Below are positions 1 to 7,198 of a stretch of 14,348 nucleotides of DNA, piece after piece. Under the pieces are notes generated by a model. The model was given only the letters and a program-made list of their open reading frames with translations, did not search any database and was not told the DNA's origin. Source of the stretch: Bacteroidota bacterium (GTDB lineage: Bacteria; Bacteroidota; Bacteroidia; Bacteroidales; UBA1402); the NCBI GenBank assembly GCA_030706285.1, contig JAUZOU010000034.1, positions 1 to 14,348 of the forward strand, read 5' to 3'. Numbering within the stretch: position 1 is the stretch's first letter; each line of letters begins with the position of its first letter. A program made the translations under genes and the position numbers.

Positions 1-1813
1 CATTAAAATTAGCCCATACCAGGGTCTTGGCGCGTTCCTTATAACCATCAATAGTTATTTTCTCGGAAGCAATATCAGAATTGAGCTTACCGTCCTGAAC
101 AGCCATCGCTTTAACCGTGCACGGTCTGGTCAGGGTAAATGGTTCCGTATATTTCACAGCTTTTGCTACTACCGGAGTACCGCCATTCGTCGTATAATAA
201 ACGGTCGCGCCTTCAGCGCCGGTAATGGTCACGGTTTTTCCGCTTTCAGTTGCAGTTAAACTGATGGAAGGAACAGCCAGTTGTTGTTTGATGAGTACGG
301 CAGCTGTAGCAATCGAGCTGTTATCATAACCTTGTTTAATGGCAATGGCTTTCACCGTACACGTGTCGGTGAATGTTAGCGGGCCGCTGTACAACAAACT
401 GGATGCTGTCGGAACAGTTCCATCCGTTGTATAATAGACCGATGCACCGGCTGTAATGGTAGAAAGTGTCACTACGGTACTTCCGTCTTTATAGTTTAAT
501 GAAATAGTCGGTTTGGTAGCCGGAATAACAGCCGCTTTGGTGCTGGCAAGATAAACCGCTGCATTGTAAATCAATTGAATGGCACTTTCTGACGCTGTTG
601 CCTGTGCATCAGAGCACATCGGAATCAACAGATAGGTATTGGAGGTACCATGTTTGTGTATCACATCGAACGTATCTTTATCCGTTTGAATGGATGCAAT
701 AATGCTGTCCGATGCAAACAGGCTGCCAGCTTGGGCTGAGTAGGCCTGAACCAGATTTTTATCCGTTACGGTTCCTGTGAACAGCTTCAACCCTTCACTG
801 ACATCTATATCCGTAAAGAGAGCCTGTTTTGCAAAAGCCGAATCGACCTTGACTGAAGCAATGCCTTGTTCACCATTGCCTACATTCGTCGGATTAATAC
901 CAGTACCCAACTTCCATGTGTTGTAGAGAAATGATTTCATGTTCAGCATGGGAACCCTGTTTATCAGATAAGCCAGCTTTTTTCCAAAAGGATGATCGGC
1001 TGACATCGCATCGCTGACAACGACAACATCGTATTTCTCAAGAGCGGCCAATGAATCGGCAAAAACAGCAGTGGTATCGTTGGTCAGTTTAGCCACATTA
1101 AATAAGGTGACATTTTTTTGCATCAGACCATACTGAAAAATCGGATCATTTTCCGTTCCGACCACTGTCTTGCCCTCAGCATAGGTGGAATCATACACAT
1201 AGGCAATATTGATCGGTGCATCCGGATTGACTTCGCTATTCCCGTCGAAACCGATGTAACGAATATGAATGCCTCCGGTACTACCTGTGGTAAAAGTGAC
1301 ATCGGTCTCTCCTTCCACGTTGGCATTGACCTGGAACACATTGGTATTTACATCAAGAGACGTTTCTTCACCTGCCAGACGGGTAACGTTACCGGTGGTA
1401 CAACTGATGCCCCGCGCATTGTTCGTGTTGGCCGTCATCGTTACGATGGTAATTTTCTGACCGGCTTTAAGCGCTTTCAATGTAAAAGTAAGATTTGTTC
1501 CGTTCAACATGATGCGAGGGGGAACATACCCAAAGTCAACATTGACTTTCTTAGCGGATAAGGATCCGAAAATAAGGCCGGCTGTTTCAGGAATAACCAG
1601 CCCGTTGGCTTTCAGTTCTCCCGACATAGTCGTGGCATTCACATACCGGTTGACCGGGCTGTTTTGTGCCGTCCAGTTCGTGTTATCAGCGGCCAGGTTG
1701 GCAATGGTGGCATCACTGAATCCTTTACCGGCAAAATCCCATATAGTGCCGGCAGAAAGTTGGGCAGAAATCATGGCCATGAATACGACCAGCAAAGCAA
1801 TGAGTTTTTTCAT
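1..1813 (-). CDS. Secreted multidomain protein with two chitobiase C-terminal-like repeats (partial, C-terminus beyond window)
   Basis: The frame is open from the ATG at 1813 to the window edge (604 codons, no stop), so the C-terminal part is missing. Residues 1-21 form a signal peptide (MKKL, hydrophobic core, then SAQLSAG). About residues 25-195 are Ser/Thr/Asn-rich and look all-beta. About 200-425 look like an alpha/beta Rossmann-type domain: a strand INIAYVYD near 201, then YDVVVVSDAMSADHP, and a last helix NAAVYLAS near 420. Two repeats follow, at about 434-510 and 512-588, each with the YYTT(D/N)G ... P ... Y..P(L/F)T ... TVKA pattern of CHB_HEX_C-like domains. These domains occur as beta-sandwich modules in secreted Bacteroidota carbohydrate-active enzymes. 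The reading frame continues with VWANFN, so a catalytic or sorting domain may follow. It starts 32 bp after the glycosidase-like gene upstream, probably as the last visible gene of that operon. A pectin-related function is inferred from neighbours only; the catalytic activity is unknown. Confidence 0.8.
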   Translation of the reverse strand, partial: MKKLIALLVVFMAMISAQLSAGTIWDFAGKGFSDATIANLAADNTNWTAQNSPVNRYVNATTMSGELKANGLVIPETAGLIFGSLSAKKVNVDFGYVPPRIMLNGTNLTFTLKALKAGQKITIVTMTANTNNARGISCTTGNVTRLAGEETSLDVNTNVFQVNANVEGETDVTFTTGSTGGIHIRYIGFDGNSEVNPDAPINIAYVYDSTYAEGKTVVGTENDPIFQYGLMQKNVTLFNVAKLTNDTTAVFADSLAALEKYDVVVVSDAMSADHPFGKKLAYLINRVPMLNMKSFLYNTWKLGTGINPTNVGNGEQGIASVKVDSAFAKQALFTDIDVSEGLKLFTGTVTDKNLVQAYSAQAGSLFASDSIIASIQTDKDTFDVIHKHGTSNTYLLIPMCSDAQATASESAIQLIYNAAVYLASTKAAVIPATKPTISLNYKDGSTVVTLSTITAGASVYYTTDGTVPTASSLLYSGPLTFTDTCTVKAIAIKQGYDNSSIATAAVLIKQQLAVPSISLTATESGKTVTITGAEGATVYYTTNGGTPVVAKAVKYTEPFTLTRPCTVKAMAVQDGKLNSDIASEKITIDGYKERAKTLVWANFN

Positions 1814-1845
1814 TTTTTACGATATTAGATCTACTATACAACTGT

Positions 1846-4065
1846 TTAAGGCATTCTATCCAAATTCTCCCACCGGACTTTCCACTTGCCATTCCGGGGA
1901 AAACCCGGGCAATCACCCTTGCTGCCGTCCCACCCGGCGCACATCATGGCCACGGCAGACAGTAAACCACCATTACCTGGCAGATAGATACGCAATCGAC
2001 CATCCTGATAGTTATGACCATTCACCAAATAGGTGTTGGTCCGTCTGTCCATCAGCAAGGCATCGACAGCCTTTTCCGGCTGGCCCAGACGAGCGGCACA
2101 CATAGCCGTCATCGGATAATCCCATCCCCAGGTTTTATCCCAGTTCCAGTTTTTCAAAATCCAATTCAAGGTATTCGTCATGATCTCCTTTCGAACCAAC
2201 GGTGAAGCCGGCAACATGCCTAACGCACCAAGCACCGCCATATGATCGGACGTATAGCGAACATTCGTATAGGTATCCGTAGCCGTCTCTGCTGCCAGAT
2301 ACAAGCCATCCTTCTGTGCCAAAGGCGCTAATTTTTCAATAATTGTTTCCCATTCCTCATTTTTTGGCATTCCCAACCGGAGGCGCCATTGCTGGGCCAC
2401 ACTCAGGGCAAAATGCCAATAAGAAAGCTCCAAAGGCGGATTGACTGTTTCGGACGCTTTCAAGGTTTCCTGAGCCGGAATAGCACCCTTTAGTATATAG
2501 CGGTTACCTGCCTGATCATAGTCTACATAATCAGCCATAAAATCAGCTGTCTGAAACACCAGATCCTTATAGTTGTTCAGTATAGCCGTATCCGGATGAT
2601 CTCTGTACATCAACTCGGCCATATAAATCAGATGAGGTTGCTGCCAGATCAGGAATGAACCGACATTGGACGGAGCTTCTATACCTGAAGGATCGGTCAT
2701 TTTCATCCAGCGGACACCTTTCCAGCCTTGACGGGCTGCAATTGAGCGGGCCGCAGGCATCGCCGATTTGTACCAGTTCAAGCTTCGTTCCAGCAAATCC
2801 GGACGTTGCCATAAAGCAAACTGGGCAGCATGCCACCAATGCATTTCCAAATGAAATTTGCCAAACCAGCTGTTGTAGGTCAATCCTGTTTCCTGCGGAG
2901 GATACATACCGGCACACTGGATGGCCATTAAATATTGAGACAAGACCACCCGGCGCTCCAATTCCGAGGCTCTCGGATCGGTACAACCTGAAAAATCGAC
3001 GGCCCCACCCCGGGTCCAAAACTGGTTCCACCAACTGGTTGTCCTGGAGAGGTCTGCATCAAATGAAGCCTCTGTTGTTTCATCGGTCTTACTCGATACC
3101 AATGGATTTTCGGGCAAAAACAGGCAACTGAATGCCAATGTTCCACCATTAGCAGGTTTTAATCTGAAATCATGCTCCCCTTTCTTGAAGAACGTTGCAT
3201 CGCCTTCCCAAGTCACCTTTATATAATAATGGTCGTTATCAATCTTGCGTTCCAGCAGGACACTGTTTTTATCCTGCTTCAGCACGATCGTCTGATGGCT
3301 GTCCGGGTGTTGCCAGTCACAGGCATCATCCGTATGTTTTCCGGAGGGATATGGAAACTGGAACTTGACAGCCAATTGTCCAGTCCTGAACATGGATGAT
3401 GTAATCCGGGACGAAATTTTATCCTGATCCGGCAAACAGCACGTAGTGACATCCACCTGAAACTCTCCGGCCTTGAACGTACTGCTGATCAGCCCTTTCC
3501 ATAGATTGAGCGACTCTTGAATATTGCTGATGTCAGACGGCACGCAAGGTGTACCATCTGACTTCAGCAAATCAAGTCCGATAATGCCTAAATGCAACCG
3601 GTGCGGATTGCCTCTGAAATAGTCGGAGGCGTCTTTGTTACGACCAGGCTCGTCAAATTGAACAGCATATGGTTCCTGTTTACCATGATAAGTATAGATG
3701 CCCCAGGTTTCTTCCGGCTTCAGATTGGTGCTATTCGGGAAGCTGTGCCAACCCCACTGTGCCTGCGTCCCTAAAGGAACGCCATTGGTATACACATTAG
3801 GAAAGCTCTGCAATCCTGTCGCATCTACGGTAAACGCAAAATTACCGTTACCAACCGATAAAGATGCCAGCGAATCAAAGCGGTTGATCCGCACCGTATG
3901 TCTGGAAACCAAGGCTCTTCTGTCAATGGGGGTCCGGTTGGCAGCCTGACAAGGCATATCAGCAAACAGCAAGCCAACAACAATCAGTTGTATGGCCAGC
4001 AGCCAGCAATGGATGACCTTATTTAAGGGCTTACGGATCAGATCCGGATTATCTTTCATAATCAT
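1846..4065 (-). CDS. Secreted six-hairpin glycosidase-like protein (GH65/GH95-like fold)
   Basis: A 739-residue exported protein. A basic N-terminus and hydrophobic stretch (about 18-36), ending near MPCQAANR, look like a signal peptide. Residues 60-340 begin with SVGNGNFAFTVDATGLQSFP, a pattern I associate with an uncharacterised group of bacterial six-hairpin glycosidase-like proteins, and are probably a beta-sandwich. Residues 370-739 are helix-rich with many Trp and read as an (alpha/alpha)6 barrel: HLEMHWWH at 405-412, GIEAPS at 461-466 and IWQQPH at 473-478 lie where clan GH-L-type enzymes carry active-site residues. Glu407 and Glu463 are candidate acids, by inference only. It lies 76 bp after the GH28 gene and 32 bp before the secreted multidomain gene, so it probably acts on oligosaccharides released by GH28. 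The exact family and linkage are not settled. An alternative start at 4059 (third residue) is possible. Confidence 0.72.
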   Translation of the reverse strand: MIMKDNPDLIRKPLNKVIHCWLLAIQLIVVGLLFADMPCQAANRTPIDRRALVSRHTVRINRFDSLASLSVGNGNFAFTVDATGLQSFPNVYTNGVPLGTQAQWGWHSFPNSTNLKPEETWGIYTYHGKQEPYAVQFDEPGRNKDASDYFRGNPHRLHLGIIGLDLLKSDGTPCVPSDISNIQESLNLWKGLISSTFKAGEFQVDVTTCCLPDQDKISSRITSSMFRTGQLAVKFQFPYPSGKHTDDACDWQHPDSHQTIVLKQDKNSVLLERKIDNDHYYIKVTWEGDATFFKKGEHDFRLKPANGGTLAFSCLFLPENPLVSSKTDETTEASFDADLSRTTSWWNQFWTRGGAVDFSGCTDPRASELERRVVLSQYLMAIQCAGMYPPQETGLTYNSWFGKFHLEMHWWHAAQFALWQRPDLLERSLNWYKSAMPAARSIAARQGWKGVRWMKMTDPSGIEAPSNVGSFLIWQQPHLIYMAELMYRDHPDTAILNNYKDLVFQTADFMADYVDYDQAGNRYILKGAIPAQETLKASETVNPPLELSYWHFALSVAQQWRLRLGMPKNEEWETIIEKLAPLAQKDGLYLAAETATDTYTNVRYTSDHMAVLGALGMLPASPLVRKEIMTNTLNWILKNWNWDKTWGWDYPMTAMCAARLGQPEKAVDALLMDRRTNTYLVNGHNYQDGRLRIYLPGNGGLLSAVAMMCAGWDGSKGDCPGFPRNGKWKVRWENLDRMP

Positions 4066-4095
4066 GGTACTCTATTCTCTGGGTTACATCGTTCA

Positions 4096-4128
4096 CTGAC
4101 TGAAACAAGCCGTTATCGTTTTAGTCAG
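4096..4128. other. Inverted repeat between the GH28 and six-hairpin genes
   Basis: The 76-bp gap between the two glycosidase genes holds 11-base arms (4096-4106 and 4118-4128, starting CTGACT and ending AGTCAG) around an 11-base loop, with one non-Watson-Crick position. There is no T-run, so it does not look like a complete terminator. It could be a processing or attenuation hairpin, or a protein-binding site. The sequence TGACTAAA on the minus strand is also found in the palindrome upstream of the GH28 gene. Confidence 0.4.
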
Positions 4129-4141
4129 CAATCAATCTGCT

Positions 4142-5584
4142 TTATTTGTATAACTTTACATTCTCAATATGTTCCATCTCCACCTTTTCTCCATTTTCTC
4201 CACCGATGGACACATGGTTGATTTTCCAGTTCTTGGCCCAAATCATGTGACCGGGATTTTCAGCCGTTATGTGTACGTTTTTCAGTGTGAATCCTTCTAC
4301 CGGTGAATTTTCGACACCCTCACAAATCAGAGCGACCTGACAGGAATGTGCCTGAATATCCGTAAAATGAATATTCCTGAATTTTGGCAAACCAAGTTCA
4401 GCAGGCTCCACCGGCGTTAACATCACTCTCCAGTGAGCCGGAATGCTATCCCAGACGTATGGCTCAGGTAATTTGGAATAACTGTAGTTTGGGTTCCAGT
4501 TCAGGTTGATCTGAAACGGCTCTCTTAAATCCTGCATCTTGATGTTGGACAACCAAATATCTTCTACAACGCCTCCCCTGTTCAAAGCAGACTTGAAACG
4601 CAAACCGACTTTGGTACCCAATGCCGTCATATCATAGGAAACGACGTTCCGGATACCTCCGGAGGTTTCACTGCCACAGGTAAACAGACCGTCACCCTGA
4701 CGGGCCGTGCAATTCCGGATGACCACATATTCAGTGGGACGGTTCACGCGAAGGCCATCGGCATCCCGCCCTGCTTTGAGGCAGAAGTTATCGTCGTTAC
4801 AGCTGATATCGCAATTCTGGACCAGAATCCGGGTAGATGAATCAATATCGATGCCATCCGTACTTGGACCTTTTCCGGCATTGTTGTTATTGACATGAAT
4901 GCCATCGATCGTTACATGATTGGAATATAAGATATGTACTGTCCAGAAACCAGCTTCGTAATAGTTATTGCCAGTCATGGTGACATTTTCACAATTCTGG
5001 AACAAAATCATGCGTGGACGCATGCAATCATAATCGACAATCCAACGCAGATCCTTTTTATCATATTCCTTGCGCATGGACCAATATTTATCCCAAAAGA
5101 CCTTGCCCTGGCCCCAGACTTCACCTTTTCCAGTGATCGCCACATTTTCCTGATCTTTGGCGGTGATCAAGGCTGCCGGCCATTTCATTTCAATACCAGC
5201 AACCCGGGTATCAATCATCGGGTACTGATCAAGATCCTGACTACCATAAATCTTAACACCTTCAGGAATATTGAAGTTCACACCGCTTTTCAAAAAGACA
5301 GAGCCCATACAATAATTACCTGGTGCGAATGTGACCATGCCTCCGCCTTTTGCAGCACAGGTATCGATGGCAGCTTGGATGGCTTTGGTGCTTAACACGC
5401 TTGTATCAGCGACAGCTCCAAAATCCTTTACATTATATACGGTAGTGGCTGAAGGTACTTTTTTCGCACCGACTTCCTTTATCCAGTCGAAGGCAGGTAT
5501 GCCATCGCGGAGTAATCTGGGAGCACAGGAGGTAAAAATAAGCAGCAAGAAAAGATAGGACCAGCTTTTATCGAATTTTCTCAT
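4142..5584 (-). CDS. GH28 family polygalacturonase-like lipoprotein
   Basis: A right-handed beta-helix pectin-backbone hydrolase of glycoside hydrolase family 28. The start at 5584 was chosen because the protein then begins MRKFDKSW, a hydrophobic stretch (10-18) and FTSC with Cys20 as the lipidation site. The frame extends upstream to 5665, but that stretch is not signal-like. The residues after Cys20 (APRLL) lack the acidic surface-export signature, so a periplasm-facing lipoprotein is likelier. Family landmarks: NVKDFGAVAD at 51-60 with the N-terminal repeat, STDGIDIDSS at 241-250 (usual NTD motif; Asp243 kept), DD at 264-265, GRDADG at 272-277, GSETSGG at 304-310, and RFK at 329-331 for the RxK motif. 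The usual GHG motif reads GDG (297-299), so the catalytic-site His is Asp. About 480 residues is normal for bacterial exo-type enzymes. It is the first gene of the glycan operon. Substrate is probably a galacturonan or rhamnogalacturonan oligomer. Confidence 0.88.
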   Translation of the reverse strand: MRKFDKSWSYLFLLLIFTSCAPRLLRDGIPAFDWIKEVGAKKVPSATTVYNVKDFGAVADTSVLSTKAIQAAIDTCAAKGGGMVTFAPGNYCMGSVFLKSGVNFNIPEGVKIYGSQDLDQYPMIDTRVAGIEMKWPAALITAKDQENVAITGKGEVWGQGKVFWDKYWSMRKEYDKKDLRWIVDYDCMRPRMILFQNCENVTMTGNNYYEAGFWTVHILYSNHVTIDGIHVNNNNAGKGPSTDGIDIDSSTRILVQNCDISCNDDNFCLKAGRDADGLRVNRPTEYVVIRNCTARQGDGLFTCGSETSGGIRNVVSYDMTALGTKVGLRFKSALNRGGVVEDIWLSNIKMQDLREPFQINLNWNPNYSYSKLPEPYVWDSIPAHWRVMLTPVEPAELGLPKFRNIHFTDIQAHSCQVALICEGVENSPVEGFTLKNVHITAENPGHMIWAKNWKINHVSIGGENGEKVEMEHIENVKLYK

Positions 5585-5603
5585 AAATACTAGATTGGTT
5601 ACT

Positions 5604-5620
5604 TTGACAAATTTAGTCAA
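5604..5620. promoter_or_regulatory. Near-palindromic operator candidate upstream of the GH28 gene
   Basis: On the minus strand this reads TTGACTAAATTTGTCAA. Seven of eight base pairs around the centre are symmetric, with perfect TTGAC/GTCAA arms. It ends 19 bases before the GH28 start and fully encloses a TAnnTTTG promoter box, so a bound protein could block or recruit RNA polymerase. No candidate regulator gene lies in the window. Confidence 0.45.
5608..5615 (-). promoter_or_regulatory. Bacteroidota-type -7 element for the glycan operon
   Basis: The minus strand reads TAAATTTG, a full match to the Bacteroidota -7 consensus TAnnTTTG. Transcription would start near 5601 and leave a leader of roughly 17-20 bases before the ATG at 5584. 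No clear TTTG at -33 is seen at the usual distance, which would fit a promoter that needs an activator. Confidence 0.45.
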
Positions 5621-5654
5621 AACCAACCAGCCAGATACCCGTTGAAAAAGCCGG

Positions 5655-5672
5655 AAGGGCAGCAACGCCCTT
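5655..5672. other. Small GC hairpin upstream of the glycan operon promoter
   Basis: AAGGGC (5655-5660) and GCCCTT (5667-5672) form a 6-bp stem with a 6-base loop, followed on the plus strand by only a short T-run. It lies between the rseP-side terminator and the GH28 promoter box. Its role is unknown; it could be a weak extra terminator for plus-strand readthrough or a binding site. Confidence 0.25.
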
Positions 5673-5706
5673 TTACAGAAATCGCATCAAACTGTCAATC
5701 AACAAA

Positions 5707-5733
5707 TTGGGCTGCCTAGTTACGGCAGCCCAA
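5707..5733 (-). terminator. Intergenic terminator-like hairpin after rseP
   Basis: Perfect 10-base arms TTGGGCTGCC (5707-5716) and GGCAGCCCAA (5724-5733) enclose a 7-base loop. It lies 51 bases past the rseP stop codon. The T-run on the minus strand is short (TTTGTTG after the stem), but the stem is strong and symmetric, so it may act in both directions. It separates the housekeeping operon from the glycan locus. Confidence 0.7.
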
Positions 5734-5784
5734 GAGATTTGTACACCTATTTTCACCAAATTTTACACACCGTGAACAGGCTTA

Positions 5785-7167
5785 TTATTTGAAGATCCAG
5801 CGGTATATGTCATTACCATTTGCGTAAACCAGCAAGGCCAGCAGCAGGAACATACCGACGATTTGGGCATATTCCATAAACTTGTCACTCGGTTTGCGAC
5901 GGGTAATCACTTCGTACAACAAGAAGAAAATATGACCGCCGTCAAGACCCGGAATCGGCAGGATATTCATAAAGGCCAGTATGATGGAAAGGAAGGCCGT
6001 CATTTCCCAGAAAGCTTGCCAAATCCAATGCGGTGGAAACAAACTGCCGATGGCGCCGAAGCCTCCGATGCTCTTGGCGCCTTCTTTGGTAAAGACAAAC
6101 TTCATATCGCTGGCATAACCGGACAACGTTTTGACACCCTTATTGATGCCGGCTGGGATGGATGAAAAGAAAGAATAACTGATCTTTTTCGTAGGGAAAA
6201 TTTCTGTCGGAATTTTAGGATAGAATCCTAATTTCCCATTTTCGTCAGGGGTCATGGCCGCTGTTCGTTTCTGCCCGTTCCTGTAATAAGTCAATTGAAT
6301 GAGCTTATTCTTGTTTGCCAGCAGCGCTTCCGCAAAACTTGTAAACGTCAGCACCGGAACGCCATTAATGGCCGTCAAACTGTCATTGGGCATCAAGCCT
6401 GCCTTCTTGGCAGATGAGCCGGCTACAAAATCGCGAACGACAGCAGGGAAACGGAAAGCAGCAAACCCCTGTTTGCCGGCAATGATCTTTTGGATAAATT
6501 GAGCAGGCACCCTAACCATCGTGTCCTGACCATTACGCTGAACCGTAACTTCAGAAGCCGCATTGATGGTACGCAACATATCTTCGTTAAACCGTTCCAA
6601 CTGAATGCCATCAGCAGCGATCAGCCGGTCTCCGTCTTTGAAACCGGCAGCCTGGGCAGCCTGAGAAAATTCCATTCCCATCGGCGCTTTCTCCAACGGA
6701 ATGTATTCTTCACCCCAGACTTTCAGTACGGCTGCATAAATAACCAACGCCAATAAAAAATTAAACAGCACGCCGCCCACCATAATGAACAAACGTTGCC
6801 ATGACGGTTTGGATCTGAATTCCCAAGGTTTCTCAGGTTCGGCCATTTGCTTCGTATTCATTGATTCATCAATCATACCGGAAATGGTACAATAACCACC
6901 CAGCGGAACCCATCCGATACCGAATTCCGTTTGTTCCGGTTTTTCGGTAAATGAATCCGGGGAATTTCTGGAGAACCAGGAGAAATGCCATTTATGTTCC
7001 AACTTTTTGGCACGAAGAATGGAGAAAACCGGATTGAAAAACATATAGAAACGTTCGACTCTGACTTTGAACAGGCGTGAAAACAAGAAATGGCCGAATT
7101 CGTGAATGAGCACCAGAATCGATAAGCTTATGATTAACTGTAGGGCTCGTGTTAAGAAAATTACCAT
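5785..7167 (-). CDS. rseP: RseP-type site-2 zinc metalloprotease (M50)
   Basis: An intramembrane protease of the RseP/EcfE group that cleaves membrane proteins such as anti-sigma factors or leftover signal peptides. The start at 7167 gives a protein of 460 residues beginning MVIFLTRALQ and leaves a 31-bp gap after dxr; a longer frame to 7224 would overlap dxr and add residues that fit no family N-terminus. The first membrane segment carries the zinc motif HEFGH (22-26). WVPLGGY follows at 86-92, a second membrane segment lies at about 126-150, and two PDZ-type regions at about 160-225 and 243-325, with AGFKDGDRL and AGLMPNDSL as their signatures. The second catalytic motif NILPIPGLDGGH ends at residue 412 (Asp409 as zinc ligand), and a last membrane segment lies at about 423-443. 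All catalytic residues are present. It follows dxr, a pairing seen across many bacteria. Confidence 0.96.
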   Translation of the reverse strand: MVIFLTRALQLIISLSILVLIHEFGHFLFSRLFKVRVERFYMFFNPVFSILRAKKLEHKWHFSWFSRNSPDSFTEKPEQTEFGIGWVPLGGYCTISGMIDESMNTKQMAEPEKPWEFRSKPSWQRLFIMVGGVLFNFLLALVIYAAVLKVWGEEYIPLEKAPMGMEFSQAAQAAGFKDGDRLIAADGIQLERFNEDMLRTINAASEVTVQRNGQDTMVRVPAQFIQKIIAGKQGFAAFRFPAVVRDFVAGSSAKKAGLMPNDSLTAINGVPVLTFTSFAEALLANKNKLIQLTYYRNGQKRTAAMTPDENGKLGFYPKIPTEIFPTKKISYSFFSSIPAGINKGVKTLSGYASDMKFVFTKEGAKSIGGFGAIGSLFPPHWIWQAFWEMTAFLSIILAFMNILPIPGLDGGHIFFLLYEVITRRKPSDKFMEYAQIVGMFLLLALLVYANGNDIYRWIFK

Positions 7168-7198
7168 AGAATGTGGGATTGTTTGTATTGTAAATGAA

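Noticed and set aside
1118..2105. Plus-strand open frames of 147 and 198 codons (1118-1561 and 1509-2105)
   Set aside because: They lie antisense to the signal-peptide gene and to the 3' end of the six-hairpin gene, have no recognisable domain, and the opposite strand reads as clear protein families.
2567..3149. Other frames over the six-hairpin gene (2567-3034 minus, 2655-3131 plus, 2928-3149 minus)
   Set aside because: Cys/Pro/Arg-rich, without motifs, and fully inside a gene with family-like sequence.
5585..5665. Upstream extension of the GH28 gene
   Set aside because: It would bury the lipoprotein signal 27 residues inside the protein and place the -7 box and palindrome within coding sequence.
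5655..5672. Hairpin as a plus-strand terminator
   Set aside because: No plus-strand gene ends nearby, and the stem is only 6 bp with a short T-run; kept only as a low-confidence structure.
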